This document shows positions 41,149 to 49,858 of a stretch of 64,000 nucleotides of DNA, piece by piece. The DNA is taken from positions 1 through 64,000 of the forward strand of contig CABQIW010000002.1 in NCBI GenBank assembly GCA_902464295.1, read 5' to 3'. Positions within the stretch are counted from its first letter, which is position 1. Each line of letters begins with the position of its first letter. Both the position numbers and the translations under genes were made by a program. The notes under the pieces are model-generated. The model ran no database searches and was not told the origin of the DNA. It worked only from the letters and a program-made list of their open reading frames with translations. This DNA is from an uncultured Eggerthella sp. (GTDB lineage: Bacteria > Actinomycetota > Coriobacteriia > Coriobacteriales > Eggerthellaceae).

Positions 41149-42753
41149 GTGGCAAACGATTCAAGCTCGAATATCATCAAGAACACCAGCCTGATCACGC
41201 TGGCAACGCTCACTTCGCGCGTAACCGGATTGGTGCGCACATGGGCGATGGCATTCGCGCTGGGCAATACGGTTTTGGCCTCGGCGTATAACATTGCCTA
41301 CAACATGCCGGCCATGATCTACGAACTTGCCGCAACCGGCATCTTGGCCACGGCATTCCTGCCGCTTTATCTACTGCAGAAGGAAAAGAACGGCGATAGC
41401 GGGGCGCAGACGTTCGCCTCCAACATCCTTACGCTCACTACGATCGTGCTCGGGCTTCTGGCGCTTGCCTGCTCGATCTTCTCTGCGCAAGTCATCGAGA
41501 CACAAACGTTCGCCGGGGGAGACCCAGCAGCGAAGGAGATGGCCATCTTCTTCTTCCGCGTGTTCGCCGTGCAGATCTTGCTTTACGGATTGGGTGCGGT
41601 GATCACCGGCATCCTGAATGCGGAGCGTTCGTATTTGGCACCTTCGCTCGCGCCCGTGCTCAACAACCTGGTGGTCATCGTGACCATGTTCGGTTTCGTG
41701 CCGCTCTCTTCGTGGAATCCCACCTTCGCCATGTGGTGGTTGGCGGTGGGAACATCGCTCGGTGTGCTCGTGCAGTTCGGCGCTCAGATCCCTGCGCTCA
41801 TAAAACGCGGTGTGCGCTTGCGCGCGTATGTGAATCTGCGCGACCCCATGCTGGTCGAAGCGCTGAAAGTGGCTGCGCCGATGTTCCTCTATGTTGCTGG
41901 TACGATGATCACGTTCTCCTGCAAGAACGCTTTCGCGCTCCAGGCCACGCCGAACGGCCCTTCTACGTTGAACTACGCTTGGATGTGGTATCAGTTGCCC
42001 TATGGTGTTATCGCGGTATCGCTTGGCACCACGCTCTTGACCGAGCTTTCGGATTGCGCCGCGCGTGACGATTGGCCGGGTTTCCGTCGCTTTGTTTCGA
42101 GTGGCTTGCGCAATACGTTCTTCCTCATGATTCCGCTCGCTGCCATGGTGTGTTCGCTGGCTTTCCCGCTCATGCAGATGTTCCAGGCAGGTGCGTTCTC
42201 CGCTGAAGATACGCAGAGCGTCGGCATCATCCTTATGTTCTGGACGCTCAGCTTACCCTTCTATGCAGGCTACATGTATATGTATCGCGTGTTTGCCGCC
42301 ATGCGCAAGTTCGTCCAGTTTGCGCTCGTGGATTTTGCGCTGCGCTTCGTGCAGGTCTTCTTCTACTGGTATCTCTGTTCTGGACCAGTGGGGTTGGTGG
42401 GTATCCCGGTAACGGACTTCTTCTTCTACGGCATCATGTTCGTGGTGTGCTCACTGATCGTGCGCAGCAAGGTCGGCTCGTATGGCAACAAGCGTATCGC
42501 GAGCATTTTCGTAAAGACGCTCGTTGCGAGCATCATCGCTGGTGTGGTGGTGTTCTTCGTGTCGCAAGGCGTGCTTGCCGCATTCCCGCTTGGAGGAGCA
42601 GCAGCTATTTTCGAAGCGGTCGCGATCGTGTGCGTTTGCGGTATCTTAGGGCTGGTCGTCGCGTTCGGGCTTTGTAGGGTGTTGCGCGTTCCCGAGTACC
42701 AGCTGCTCGGCTCGATCTTAGGTAAGCTCAAGAGCAAACTTCTCCGCCGCTAA
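41149..42753 (+). CDS. murJ: lipid II flippase MurJ (MviN family)
   Basis: Moves lipid-linked peptidoglycan precursor across the membrane. 534 residues with about 14 helices of the MOP fold: NTSLITLATLTSRVTGLVRTWAMAFALG, YNMPAMIYELAATGILATAFLPLY and ERSYLAPSLAPVLNN. The start is GTG 41149 with AGAGGA just upstream; no Ser/Thr kinase or pseudokinase tail as in mycobacterial MviN. It stands directly before the division cluster, separated by the 400-bp MraZ-box region. Confidence 0.92.
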   Translation: MANDSSSNIIKNTSLITLATLTSRVTGLVRTWAMAFALGNTVLASAYNIAYNMPAMIYELAATGILATAFLPLYLLQKEKNGDSGAQTFASNILTLTTIVLGLLALACSIFSAQVIETQTFAGGDPAAKEMAIFFFRVFAVQILLYGLGAVITGILNAERSYLAPSLAPVLNNLVVIVTMFGFVPLSSWNPTFAMWWLAVGTSLGVLVQFGAQIPALIKRGVRLRAYVNLRDPMLVEALKVAAPMFLYVAGTMITFSCKNAFALQATPNGPSTLNYAWMWYQLPYGVIAVSLGTTLLTELSDCAARDDWPGFRRFVSSGLRNTFFLMIPLAAMVCSLAFPLMQMFQAGAFSAEDTQSVGIILMFWTLSLPFYAGYMYMYRVFAAMRKFVQFALVDFALRFVQVFFYWYLCSGPVGLVGIPVTDFFFYGIMFVVCSLIVRSKVGSYGNKRIASIFVKTLVASIIAGVVVFFVSQGVLAAFPLGGAAAIFEAVAIVCVCGILGLVVAFGLCRVLRVPEYQLLGSILGKLKSKLLRR

Positions 42754-42837
42754 GCGCTCTCTTTTGTTCGCACGGATGCTTTCGGCAGCAGCTAAACAAC
42801 GCTTCTCCTAGGGCCTTCGCCCGCCTGCTTTTGGACG

Positions 42838-42865
42838 TTCCCACTTTGCTCCCACCTTGTTCCCG
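42838..42865 (-). repeat. MraZ-box-like repeats, inverted cluster A
   Basis: Read on the minus strand there are three units GGGAACAAGGT, GGGAGCAAAGT and GGGAACG with exactly 11-bp period. These are the same unit as the boxes before mraZ, in the opposite orientation and about 200 bp upstream. Confidence 0.65.
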
Positions 42866-42951
42866 CTTCGGGCCATTTTCGTCTGAAAACTGAAAAAACA
42901 AGCGCAAAAATGGCTTTCAGAACGCCTTGTGTCAGCAAATCTCCAAAAAAC

Positions 42952-42973
42952 GCTCCACTTTGCTCCACCAACG
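42952..42973 (-). repeat. MraZ-box-like repeats, inverted cluster B
   Basis: Read on the minus strand: TTGGTGGAGC then AAAGTGGAGCG, two GTGGAGC units 10 bp apart, again opposite to mraZ. Confidence 0.5.
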
Positions 42974-43044
42974 GCATAACAAAATCTAGCTAAAAATGAA
43001 ATAACAGACCACAACATATAGTGCCAAGTTCAATACTTGTACCA

Positions 43045-43076
43045 AAAGTGGTGGTAAAAGTGGGAACAAAGTGGGG
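43045..43076 (+). promoter_or_regulatory. MraZ boxes upstream of the mraZ promoter
   Basis: AAAGTGG begins at 43045, 43057 and 43068, the last two as AAAGTGGGAAC and AAAGTGGGGC; a further GTGGGG lies at 43101-43106 inside the promoter spacer. MraZ is known to bind tandem direct repeats of this type (TGGGN in E. coli, AAAGTG-type in mycoplasmas) and to control its own cluster. Confidence 0.75.
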
Positions 43077-43093
43077 CAAAAATGCATTTTGTG

Positions 43094-43122
43094 TTGCAAT
43101 GTGGGGCTGATGGACTTAAAAT
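43094..43122 (+). promoter_or_regulatory. promoter of the mraZ division cluster
   Basis: TTGCAA (43094-43099) and TAAAAT (43117-43122) with a 17-bp spacer, 38 bp before the mraZ GTG, so the leader would be about 30 nt and includes the ribosome binding site GAGGAGGAGGA. Confidence 0.75.
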
Positions 43123-43160
43123 ACATTGCAGCGGAGAGTCTTATTTTGAGAGGAGGAGGA

Positions 43161-43592
43161 GTGAGCGAACTCTTAGGCGAATACCGTCACAAGATGGATG
43201 CCAAGGGACGCCTGTCGCTTCCTTCATCTTTCAGGAAAGTGCTCTCACAGGATCTCAGGATCACTCCTGATCCGGAAAACCAATGTCTGTATGTCTTTGA
43301 AGTAGATGACTACTCGAATTGGGTAGAAGGACTCTTCGAAGGCGAAGGTGGTTTTGACGTTAGCAGCAAACGTAAGTCTGCTCTACGTAAGGTACTCAAT
43401 TCTCGCGTGAGGAACTGCGAGATTGATAACTCGGGCCGCATCCACCTTACCCCCGCTCAGCGAGAGATCGCCGGGCTGGACAAAGACGTGGTGTTCGTCG
43501 GTGATGAAGATCATTTTGAGATCTGGGACGCGAAGCGTTGGGATGATTTCGTCGGCTCTGTCGATCTGGCATCGCTGATGAGCGAATCCTAG
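43161..43592 (+). CDS. mraZ: transcriptional regulator MraZ
   Basis: A protein of 143 residues made of two AbrB-like halves: LLGEYRHKMDAKGRLSLPSSFR and NCEIDNSGRIHLTPAQREIAG. MraZ forms a ring and represses the division and cell-wall cluster. GTG 43161 follows directly on GAGGAGGAGGA; the frame is open to 43071, but that is promoter DNA. First gene of the cluster; rsmH starts 10 bp after it. Confidence 0.95.
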   Translation: MSELLGEYRHKMDAKGRLSLPSSFRKVLSQDLRITPDPENQCLYVFEVDDYSNWVEGLFEGEGGFDVSSKRKSALRKVLNSRVRNCEIDNSGRIHLTPAQREIAGLDKDVVFVGDEDHFEIWDAKRWDDFVGSVDLASLMSES

Positions 43593-43602
43593 AGCTTGCA
43601 CT

Positions 43603-44574
43603 GTGACAAACGAATATCGGCATATACCTGTTCTGCTCGATGAATGCCTCTCAGGTTTAGAGCTTTCAGCGGGCAAGACCTTTGTCGATGCGACGCTTGG
43701 TGGCGCGGGACATTCGCTCGAAGCAGCCAAGTTGATCGGGGCAACCGGTCACCTCATCGGCATCGATCAAGATCAGGTAGCACTCGATGCAGCAACTGCA
43801 CGGCTTTTTGCCTTGCCAGACGAGATACGCCCAGAAATCGATGTCCTCTACGGAAACTTCGGTATGCTCGACGAATTATTGGTCGAAGCGGAAGTTCCAC
43901 AGATCGATGCGATCCTCTTCGATATCGGCGTTTCCTCTGTGCAGATCGATACGCCTTCTCGCGGCTTTTCCTTTAAGGAAAATGGCCCACTCGATATGCG
44001 GATGAATCCGAGTAAACACACCATAACCGCAGCAGAGATCATCAACACCAAAAACGCAACAGATCTCGCTCGGATCATCCGGTCATATTCAGACGAGAAA
44101 TGGGCTAACCGCATCGCGGAATTTATTGTGAAAACCCGCGAAAAGGCGCCTATCACAGAAAGTCAGCAGCTTGTCGAGATCATCAAGGCTGCGATACCCG
44201 CCTCTGCCAGAAGGAGCGGCGGGCATCCAGCCAAACGAACGTTTCAAGCGTTGCGCATCGAAGTGAACGGGGAGCTCGACATGCTCCGCAGTGGATTGGA
44301 AGCAGCGATCCGTTGGCTTGCTCCAGGGGGACGCATCGCGGTCATCAGCTATCACTCGCTCGAAGATCGCATCGTCAAAGATACTTTCAAAGAGTACGCC
44401 AAAGGTTGCACCTGTCCACCCGACCTGCCCGTTTGCGTGTGTGGAAACAAGCCGATACTCGAGATCATCACCCGCAAGCCCATCGTGCCGAACGCTGAAG
44501 AGGTTGCCCGCAATCCCCGAAGCAGGAGCGCGAAATTGCGCATTGCAAAGCGCCTTGATGAAGTATCCTCATGA
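43603..44574 (+). CDS. rsmH: 16S rRNA (cytosine-1402-N4)-methyltransferase RsmH
   Basis: S-adenosylmethionine-dependent methyltransferase (MraW) of 323 residues that modifies C1402 in the ribosomal P site. HIPVLLDECLSGL, VDATLGGAGHS (cofactor loop), DIGVSSVQID and the C-terminal SYHSLEDRIVK all match. GTG start 10 bp after mraZ. Confidence 0.95.
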   Translation: MTNEYRHIPVLLDECLSGLELSAGKTFVDATLGGAGHSLEAAKLIGATGHLIGIDQDQVALDAATARLFALPDEIRPEIDVLYGNFGMLDELLVEAEVPQIDAILFDIGVSSVQIDTPSRGFSFKENGPLDMRMNPSKHTITAAEIINTKNATDLARIIRSYSDEKWANRIAEFIVKTREKAPITESQQLVEIIKAAIPASARRSGGHPAKRTFQALRIEVNGELDMLRSGLEAAIRWLAPGGRIAVISYHSLEDRIVKDTFKEYAKGCTCPPDLPVCVCGNKPILEIITRKPIVPNAEEVARNPRSRSAKLRIAKRLDEVSS

Positions 44575-44644
44575 GCACGCAGTCCACTCACATCCTGCGC
44601 GTTCGCTCGTATAGAGATATAGTGCCGAAAGGTTGGTGAGAACT

Positions 44645-45112
44645 GTGGCAGGAGCACCCGCATATCGCTACGATACTGCCGTGCAAAGCCTGGTGCGTGA
44701 ACACCAGCAGCCTCCCGTTCATGTTGTACCGGGGCGTAAGCATGAAACCCAACATGGTCTTACCGACTTCCATGTTCTTATCGTTAAAGTCATCGTTGCC
44801 GCTTTGGCGGTGGTGCTTTGCATCGGCTTCATCCAAGTCGGGCTTGCTTCGGCAGCGTATAGTGCAGCATCTGCTTCGAGCGAATTGCGCTCGGAGATCG
44901 CAACCATGCGCTCCGATGGTCAATCGCTCGCCGTTCAGAAGAGCCTTATCGCATCACCGAGCAATCTGCGCACCATCGCTGCAGATCAGCTTAAGATGGC
45001 TGCTCCCGCAACTGCTTCAACGATCACGCTTGAGCCCGATGTGGTGGCCTTCGATGCGAGTGGCAATATCTCTCTTACGGAAAGCATCGCAGCTGTTGCC
45101 GCATTGGAGTAG
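44645..45112 (+). CDS. ftsL: cell division protein FtsL-like
   Basis: A bitopic protein of 155 residues: a cytoplasmic tail of about 45 residues, one helix (about 46-70, VLIVKVIVAALAVVLCIGFIQVGL) and an outside coiled coil with SNLRTIAADQLKMAAP, the ending typical of FtsL. It links FtsQ to FtsW/FtsI. Identified mainly by position between rsmH and the penicillin-binding protein, since FtsL diverges strongly. GTG 44645 has GGTGAG upstream. Confidence 0.8.
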   Translation: MAGAPAYRYDTAVQSLVREHQQPPVHVVPGRKHETQHGLTDFHVLIVKVIVAALAVVLCIGFIQVGLASAAYSAASASSELRSEIATMRSDGQSLAVQKSLIASPSNLRTIAADQLKMAAPATASTITLEPDVVAFDASGNISLTESIAAVAALE

Positions 45113-45117
45113 GTCCT

Positions 45118-46896
45118 ATGCCGTATTCGAAGAACCCCCGTTCGGGAAAATCTTCTCGTAACACTTCGCCTCGCATGCGGCGCAAGGCTCAGATGCCTGC
45201 GCCTTCTTCGTATACCACGCATGCTGCGGCTACGTTCGAGACGAGCCCGCACCGTTTGAGCATCTTGCTCGTGATCGTTCTCGCGATCGCGATCATCGTA
45301 TTCGGACGTTTGGTTTGGGTGCAGATCGTCGATGCGCATGCCATCGAGCATGCCAGCGATTCGCAGCGTACCGTTACGGTAGATGTCGAACCGCGTCGTG
45401 GAACGATCTACGATCGTAATGGCGTGGTGCTTGCGACCACGGTCGATGCGTACAATTTCTTCTGTCATCCACATAAACTGCAAGACTCTGAGCAGATCGA
45501 TAAGCTTGTAAGTGCACTGGTGCAGGCATGTGGCGGCAGCGCCTCTGAATACCGTGAGAAGATCGAGCAGGACACCAATTTCGTCTATCTGTTCAAAGGA
45601 GCGGATGAAAAGCAGCTCGAAGCGGTAAAGGATCTGGGGATCGATGGCTTCGACTACGAGAAGACCAATAAGCGCATCTATCCGTGCGGTTCGATCGCTA
45701 GCCAGATCATTGGTGTGGTGAACAACGAAGGCGAGCCCATTTCGGGTCTTGAGCTCTACTACAACGACATCCTTGGCGGAACGCCGGGCAAGAAGACCAC
45801 CATGTACAGCAAGGAAGGCGTGCCGGTTCCTGGTGCAACGAAGATCGAAACTGAAGTGGTGAATGGCCAGGATATCGTTATCTCGATCGATGTCGAACTG
45901 CAAGAACGCGTTGAAAAAGCGGTGGTCAAACGAACTGATGAGGTTGACGGCAAAACGGGCTTCGGTGCAGTCATGAATGCTGAGACGGGTGAGATGCTCG
46001 CGTGCGCTTCAGCACCCACCTTCGATATCACCGACCTGTCTTCGGTGAAAGAAGGCGCAACGAACCTTTCCGGCATCTCGCTGCATTATGAGCCAGGTTC
46101 GGTATTCAAGCCGATCGCGATGCTCGCTGCGCTCGAAGAGGGAACGGTGGAGCCAGACAAGAGCTACTTCTGCCCTGCTGTTCTTGAAGTAGGGGATCAT
46201 AAGATCACCGACTCGCACGAACGCCCTGACAAGGACATGACCGCTACCACCATCATGGCTGATTCGTCGAATATCGGCATGTCCATGATCGCGAAGGAGC
46301 TCACCTTCTCGAAGTTCTACGAATACCTACAGAAGTATCGGATCGTCGAAGATACCAAGATCGACTACCCCGGTGCGGTGAACGGCTACTTAGCGCCGCG
46401 CGACAAGTGGACCGAGGTGCAAGGCTACAACATCAGTTTCGGTCAGGGTGTTGAAATGAGCCCGATCCAGATCATGCGCTTCTACGGCATGCTCGCCAAC
46501 AATGGCACGATCGCGCAGCCGCATTTCTTGATCGATGTGCCATCTAAGAGCGAGGAACTCGAATATTCTACCGAGAAGATCGTGGATAACGATTCGGCGA
46601 TCGATAAGCTCGATGGCATGCTCGAGGCGGTCGTCGAAGATGGTACCGGCACGCAAGCGCAGATCAGGGGCTATCGTGTGGCTGGCAAGACGGGTACGGC
46701 GGAGATCGCTAGCCCGAACGGAGGCTATAAGAAAGACGCGTACAATATCTCGTTCGTTGGATATCTGCCCGATGCTTCAACGAAACTCGTATGTTTCGTT
46801 GGTGCGAACGAAGTGCCCGGCGAACGGAAAACCGTACCTGCCTTTCAAGATATAATGGAATTTGCGATCGATCGCTACAACATCACGCAAGACTAG
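45118..46896 (+). CDS. ftsI: septal penicillin-binding protein (FtsI/PBP3)
   Basis: Class B transpeptidase of 592 residues that cross-links septal peptidoglycan. A cytoplasmic tail, one helix (about 48-68), the dimerisation domain with RRGTIYDRNGVVLA, and the transpeptidase domain with S328-VFK (EPGSVFKPI), SSN at 383-385 and K524-TG (AGKTGTAE). No PASTA repeats at the end. ATG 45118 is 5 bp after ftsL. Target of beta-lactams. Confidence 0.95.
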   Translation: MPYSKNPRSGKSSRNTSPRMRRKAQMPAPSSYTTHAAATFETSPHRLSILLVIVLAIAIIVFGRLVWVQIVDAHAIEHASDSQRTVTVDVEPRRGTIYDRNGVVLATTVDAYNFFCHPHKLQDSEQIDKLVSALVQACGGSASEYREKIEQDTNFVYLFKGADEKQLEAVKDLGIDGFDYEKTNKRIYPCGSIASQIIGVVNNEGEPISGLELYYNDILGGTPGKKTTMYSKEGVPVPGATKIETEVVNGQDIVISIDVELQERVEKAVVKRTDEVDGKTGFGAVMNAETGEMLACASAPTFDITDLSSVKEGATNLSGISLHYEPGSVFKPIAMLAALEEGTVEPDKSYFCPAVLEVGDHKITDSHERPDKDMTATTIMADSSNIGMSMIAKELTFSKFYEYLQKYRIVEDTKIDYPGAVNGYLAPRDKWTEVQGYNISFGQGVEMSPIQIMRFYGMLANNGTIAQPHFLIDVPSKSEELEYSTEKIVDNDSAIDKLDGMLEAVVEDGTGTQAQIRGYRVAGKTGTAEIASPNGGYKKDAYNISFVGYLPDASTKLVCFVGANEVPGERKTVPAFQDIMEFAIDRYNITQD

Positions 46897-46903
46897 GACG
46901 GCT

Positions 46904-48403
46904 ATGATAGATCGAACCTGCGCAGAACTCTTCGACCACACACACGCTACGATCATCGGCGACGCCGATCGACCCGTCTTGGGGGTTGCGTATCGCAGCG
47001 ATCAGGTAAGACCCGGAGATGCGTTCTGTTGCATCGTTGGCTTGAAAGCCGACGGGCACGCCTTCGCGCAGGATGCCGTCGATCGTGGTGCAACGGTATT
47101 AGTGGTCGAGCGCATGCTCGAAGTGAAGGGGGATAACGATGTTACCTTCATCCTCGTTAACGACACGCGCAAGGCAATGGCTCATCTTGCGGCTCACTTC
47201 TATCGAATGCCAACTCAAGATCTTTCTCTCGTAGGGATCACGGGAACGAACGGTAAGACCACGACCGCCCATCTGGTCGAGCACATCGCTTCGACGCTGG
47301 GGAAGACCACCGGCATGATCGGCACAGTGGGGATCGATATCGCAGGCAAAGCGCTGCCCGCCGATCACACCACCCCCGAATCGTGCGACTTGCAACATAT
47401 CTTCGCTGAGATGCGCGATGCAGGATGTGAGGTGGTGGCCATGGAGGTAAGTTCGCATGCGCTCGATCTTGATCGCGTGTGGGATTCGATCTTTGCGGTC
47501 ACTGCATTCACTAACCTTACGCAGGATCATCTCGATTATCACAAGACATTCGAGGCGTATTTCGCTGCGAAACGTCGGCTCTTCTCTGCAGACTATCCTG
47601 CGAAACGCGTTGTCAACATCGATAGCACGTGGGGAGAGCGACTCGTTGCCGACGTGCTCGAACAGGGCGATGAAGTGATCACGACCGGATTTGCCGAGAA
47701 CGCCGATATCCATCCGATCGAGATCGCCTATGATGTTGCGCGCACCCGCATCGTGCTTGGTGTGTGTGGGGAAGCGATCGCCTTCGAGTATCCGCTCGTG
47801 GGAAAATTCAATGTGGAGAACGTGATGACCGCCTTTGGTATCGCGCTCGAACTCGGCTTCGCGCCGCATGATATCGCACGCGCCTTGAGCGATGTGCCGC
47901 CGGTGCCAGGACGCATCGAGCACGTGATGCTTGGTCCAGGCGAAGGCAGCGATCGCGCGCGTAAGATCGCGGTGTACGTCGACTACGCCCACACGCCCGA
48001 TGCGATCGAGAAAGCGCTCGCGTCGGTCAAGCAGCTTACGAAGGGCAAGACCATCGTCGTGTTCGGTTGTGGAGGCGATCGCGACGCGACCAAACGTCCG
48101 CTCATGGGCAAAGCTGCGCTTGCGGCGGACTTCGCGGTGGTCACGTCCGATAATCCTCGTACCGAATCACCCGATGCGATCATCGCCGACATCGTTGCTG
48201 GCATGCAGGAATGCGGCGAGCGCTTCAGCGTCGAGCCTGATCGTAAGCGCGCCATCGAGCATGCGCTCTCGCTCGCGCATCCGGGAGATTCCGTGCTCAT
48301 CGCGGGCAAGGGCCACGAAGACTATCAGATCATCGGTACGACGAAGCATCCCTTCGACGACCGCAGCGTTGCGCGTCAAGCGCTCAAGGAGCTCGATCAG
48401 TAA
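46904..48403 (+). CDS. murE: UDP-MurNAc-tripeptide ligase MurE
   Basis: Adds the third amino acid to the peptidoglycan stem. 499 residues: GITGTNGKTTTAHL (ATP loop), MEVSSHAL, FTNLTQDHLDYHKT, and the third-residue pocket motif D416-N-P-R (SDNPRTES). DNPR is the motif of meso-diaminopimelate-adding enzymes; lysine-adding MurEs usually differ. This matters for the reading of the D-Asp-ligase cluster at 28.7-34 kb. ATG 46904 follows the ftsI stop by 7 bp. Confidence 0.95.
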   Translation: MIDRTCAELFDHTHATIIGDADRPVLGVAYRSDQVRPGDAFCCIVGLKADGHAFAQDAVDRGATVLVVERMLEVKGDNDVTFILVNDTRKAMAHLAAHFYRMPTQDLSLVGITGTNGKTTTAHLVEHIASTLGKTTGMIGTVGIDIAGKALPADHTTPESCDLQHIFAEMRDAGCEVVAMEVSSHALDLDRVWDSIFAVTAFTNLTQDHLDYHKTFEAYFAAKRRLFSADYPAKRVVNIDSTWGERLVADVLEQGDEVITTGFAENADIHPIEIAYDVARTRIVLGVCGEAIAFEYPLVGKFNVENVMTAFGIALELGFAPHDIARALSDVPPVPGRIEHVMLGPGEGSDRARKIAVYVDYAHTPDAIEKALASVKQLTKGKTIVVFGCGGDRDATKRPLMGKAALAADFAVVTSDNPRTESPDAIIADIVAGMQECGERFSVEPDRKRAIEHALSLAHPGDSVLIAGKGHEDYQIIGTTKHPFDDRSVARQALKELDQ

Positions 48404-48406
48404 ACG

Positions 48407-49858
48407 ATGAGGCTCAATTCCAAACAGATCGCAGAATTAACGGGCGCTACCGTGATCGTCGAAGCGCTCGATCCCTCGCAGCTTGCGCTCGGGATCACGT
48501 GGGATTCACGCGATGTGGAAGAGGATTTCGTCTATGTGGCGCTTCCAGGAGCGCGTGTCGATGGGCACGATTTCATCGATGAGGCGCTGCGGAAGGGCGC
48601 TCACATCATCCTTTGTATGCAGGGGGTGCCCGAGAGCACGTGCATCCTCGCACACGAGATGGGTGCTGCGATCCTTGAAGTGAGCTCGACCTTCTCCGCT
48701 ATCACCGATCTTGCACGTGGATGGCGCGGCTTCATCAAGGGCACCGTGGTCGCGCTCACCGGTTCGACCGGCAAGACCACCACGAAGAATCTCTTGCGCG
48801 ATGTTCTTGCGAGCACCTTCAAGGTGGTGGCGACCAAAGGCAACCAGAACAACGAGCTTGGCGTGCCCAAAACGCTTTTGGATGCGAATCCCGAAACCGA
48901 TTTCGTAGTCGTTGAGATGGGCATGCGCGGATCGGGGCAGCTGCGAGAGCTCTGCGATTTCGTGAAGCCTGAGGTCGCGCTCATCACCAATACGGGCGAG
49001 TGCCACATCGAGCTTTTAGGCTCGCGTGAGGCGATCGCAGCGGCGAAAGCTGAAGCGGTCGAAGCGCTGCCTGCAGGAACGGGGCTTGCGGTCCTGAACT
49101 ATGCAGACGACAACACGCTTTTCATCTGCGAGACTGCACAAACAGCAAAGCGCAGCATTCGCGTGATCTACTTCGATGGCTCGGGAACCTTCGATGCTCA
49201 GACCAATGAGGGCGTGCCTTGCGTATGGGCAAGCGACATCGAGCTCGATGGTGCTGGCTGTGCGCATTTTTCGCTCCATTTCCCCGGTGAAGCGAAAGCG
49301 CTTGCCTGTGAACTGGGTCTTCGCGGTGTTCATAATGTCTCGAATGCGAGTGCGGTGGCAGCGCTCGCTTGGCAGGCAGGGGTTGATCCGGCTCGTATCG
49401 CTCACGCACTCAAAGCATCCGCACCCGAAGCGGGGCGCCAGGAGATCCTGCAGGGCAAGGGTGAGATCACGATCATCAACGATGCCTATAACGCGAACCC
49501 CGATTCGATGCGTGCGTCACTGGCCATGTTTTCCGCGCTTAATGTGAAGCACAAACGCTATGCTGTATTAGGTGATATGGGCGAGCTCGGCAGTTTCGCC
49601 GAGGCTTGTCACGAAGCGGTCGGCGCGTTCGCTGCTACGCAAAAGCTCGACTACCTCATCTGTGTGGGGGAGTTGGCACGCTCTATCGCTCGTGGTGCGC
49701 TCGAGGCGGGTTTTCCCGCTGACCATCTCGTGTCGGTCGCGACGCGGGGAGAGGCGCTCAACGAATTGGATACCCATCTCGAACCAGGAGATGCCGTGCT
49801 GGTCAAAGCGTCTCACTCCATGGAGTTGGAACGCATCGTCAGGGGGCTATTAGCATAA
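48407..49858 (+). CDS. murF: UDP-MurNAc-tripeptide D-Ala-D-Ala ligase MurF
   Basis: Attaches D-Ala-D-Ala to complete the pentapeptide. 483 residues: VALTGSTGKTTTKNLL (ATP loop), KGNQNNELGVP, VVVEMGMRGSGQL, NDAYNANPDSMRASL and YAVLGDMGELG. It starts 3 bp after murE, and its stop overlaps the mraY start by 1 bp. Confidence 0.95.
   Translation: MRLNSKQIAELTGATVIVEALDPSQLALGITWDSRDVEEDFVYVALPGARVDGHDFIDEALRKGAHIILCMQGVPESTCILAHEMGAAILEVSSTFSAITDLARGWRGFIKGTVVALTGSTGKTTTKNLLRDVLASTFKVVATKGNQNNELGVPKTLLDANPETDFVVVEMGMRGSGQLRELCDFVKPEVALITNTGECHIELLGSREAIAAAKAEAVEALPAGTGLAVLNYADDNTLFICETAQTAKRSIRVIYFDGSGTFDAQTNEGVPCVWASDIELDGAGCAHFSLHFPGEAKALACELGLRGVHNVSNASAVAALAWQAGVDPARIAHALKASAPEAGRQEILQGKGEITIINDAYNANPDSMRASLAMFSALNVKHKRYAVLGDMGELGSFAEACHEAVGAFAATQKLDYLICVGELARSIARGALEAGFPADHLVSVATRGEALNELDTHLEPGDAVLVKASHSMELERIVRGLLA

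Larger units (their letters stand above)
42754..43160. other. non-coding region in front of mraZ
   Basis: About 400 bp between murJ and mraZ with no credible gene. It is filled with GTGGGA-type repeats on both strands (42838-42865, 42952-42973, 43045-43076) and carries the mraZ promoter at 43094-43122. AT-richer than the flanks. Confidence 0.7.

Noticed and set aside
42792..43017. short minus-strand ORFs in the murJ-mraZ gap
   Set aside because: They are low in coding character and lie over the repeat clusters and promoter; no start signals.
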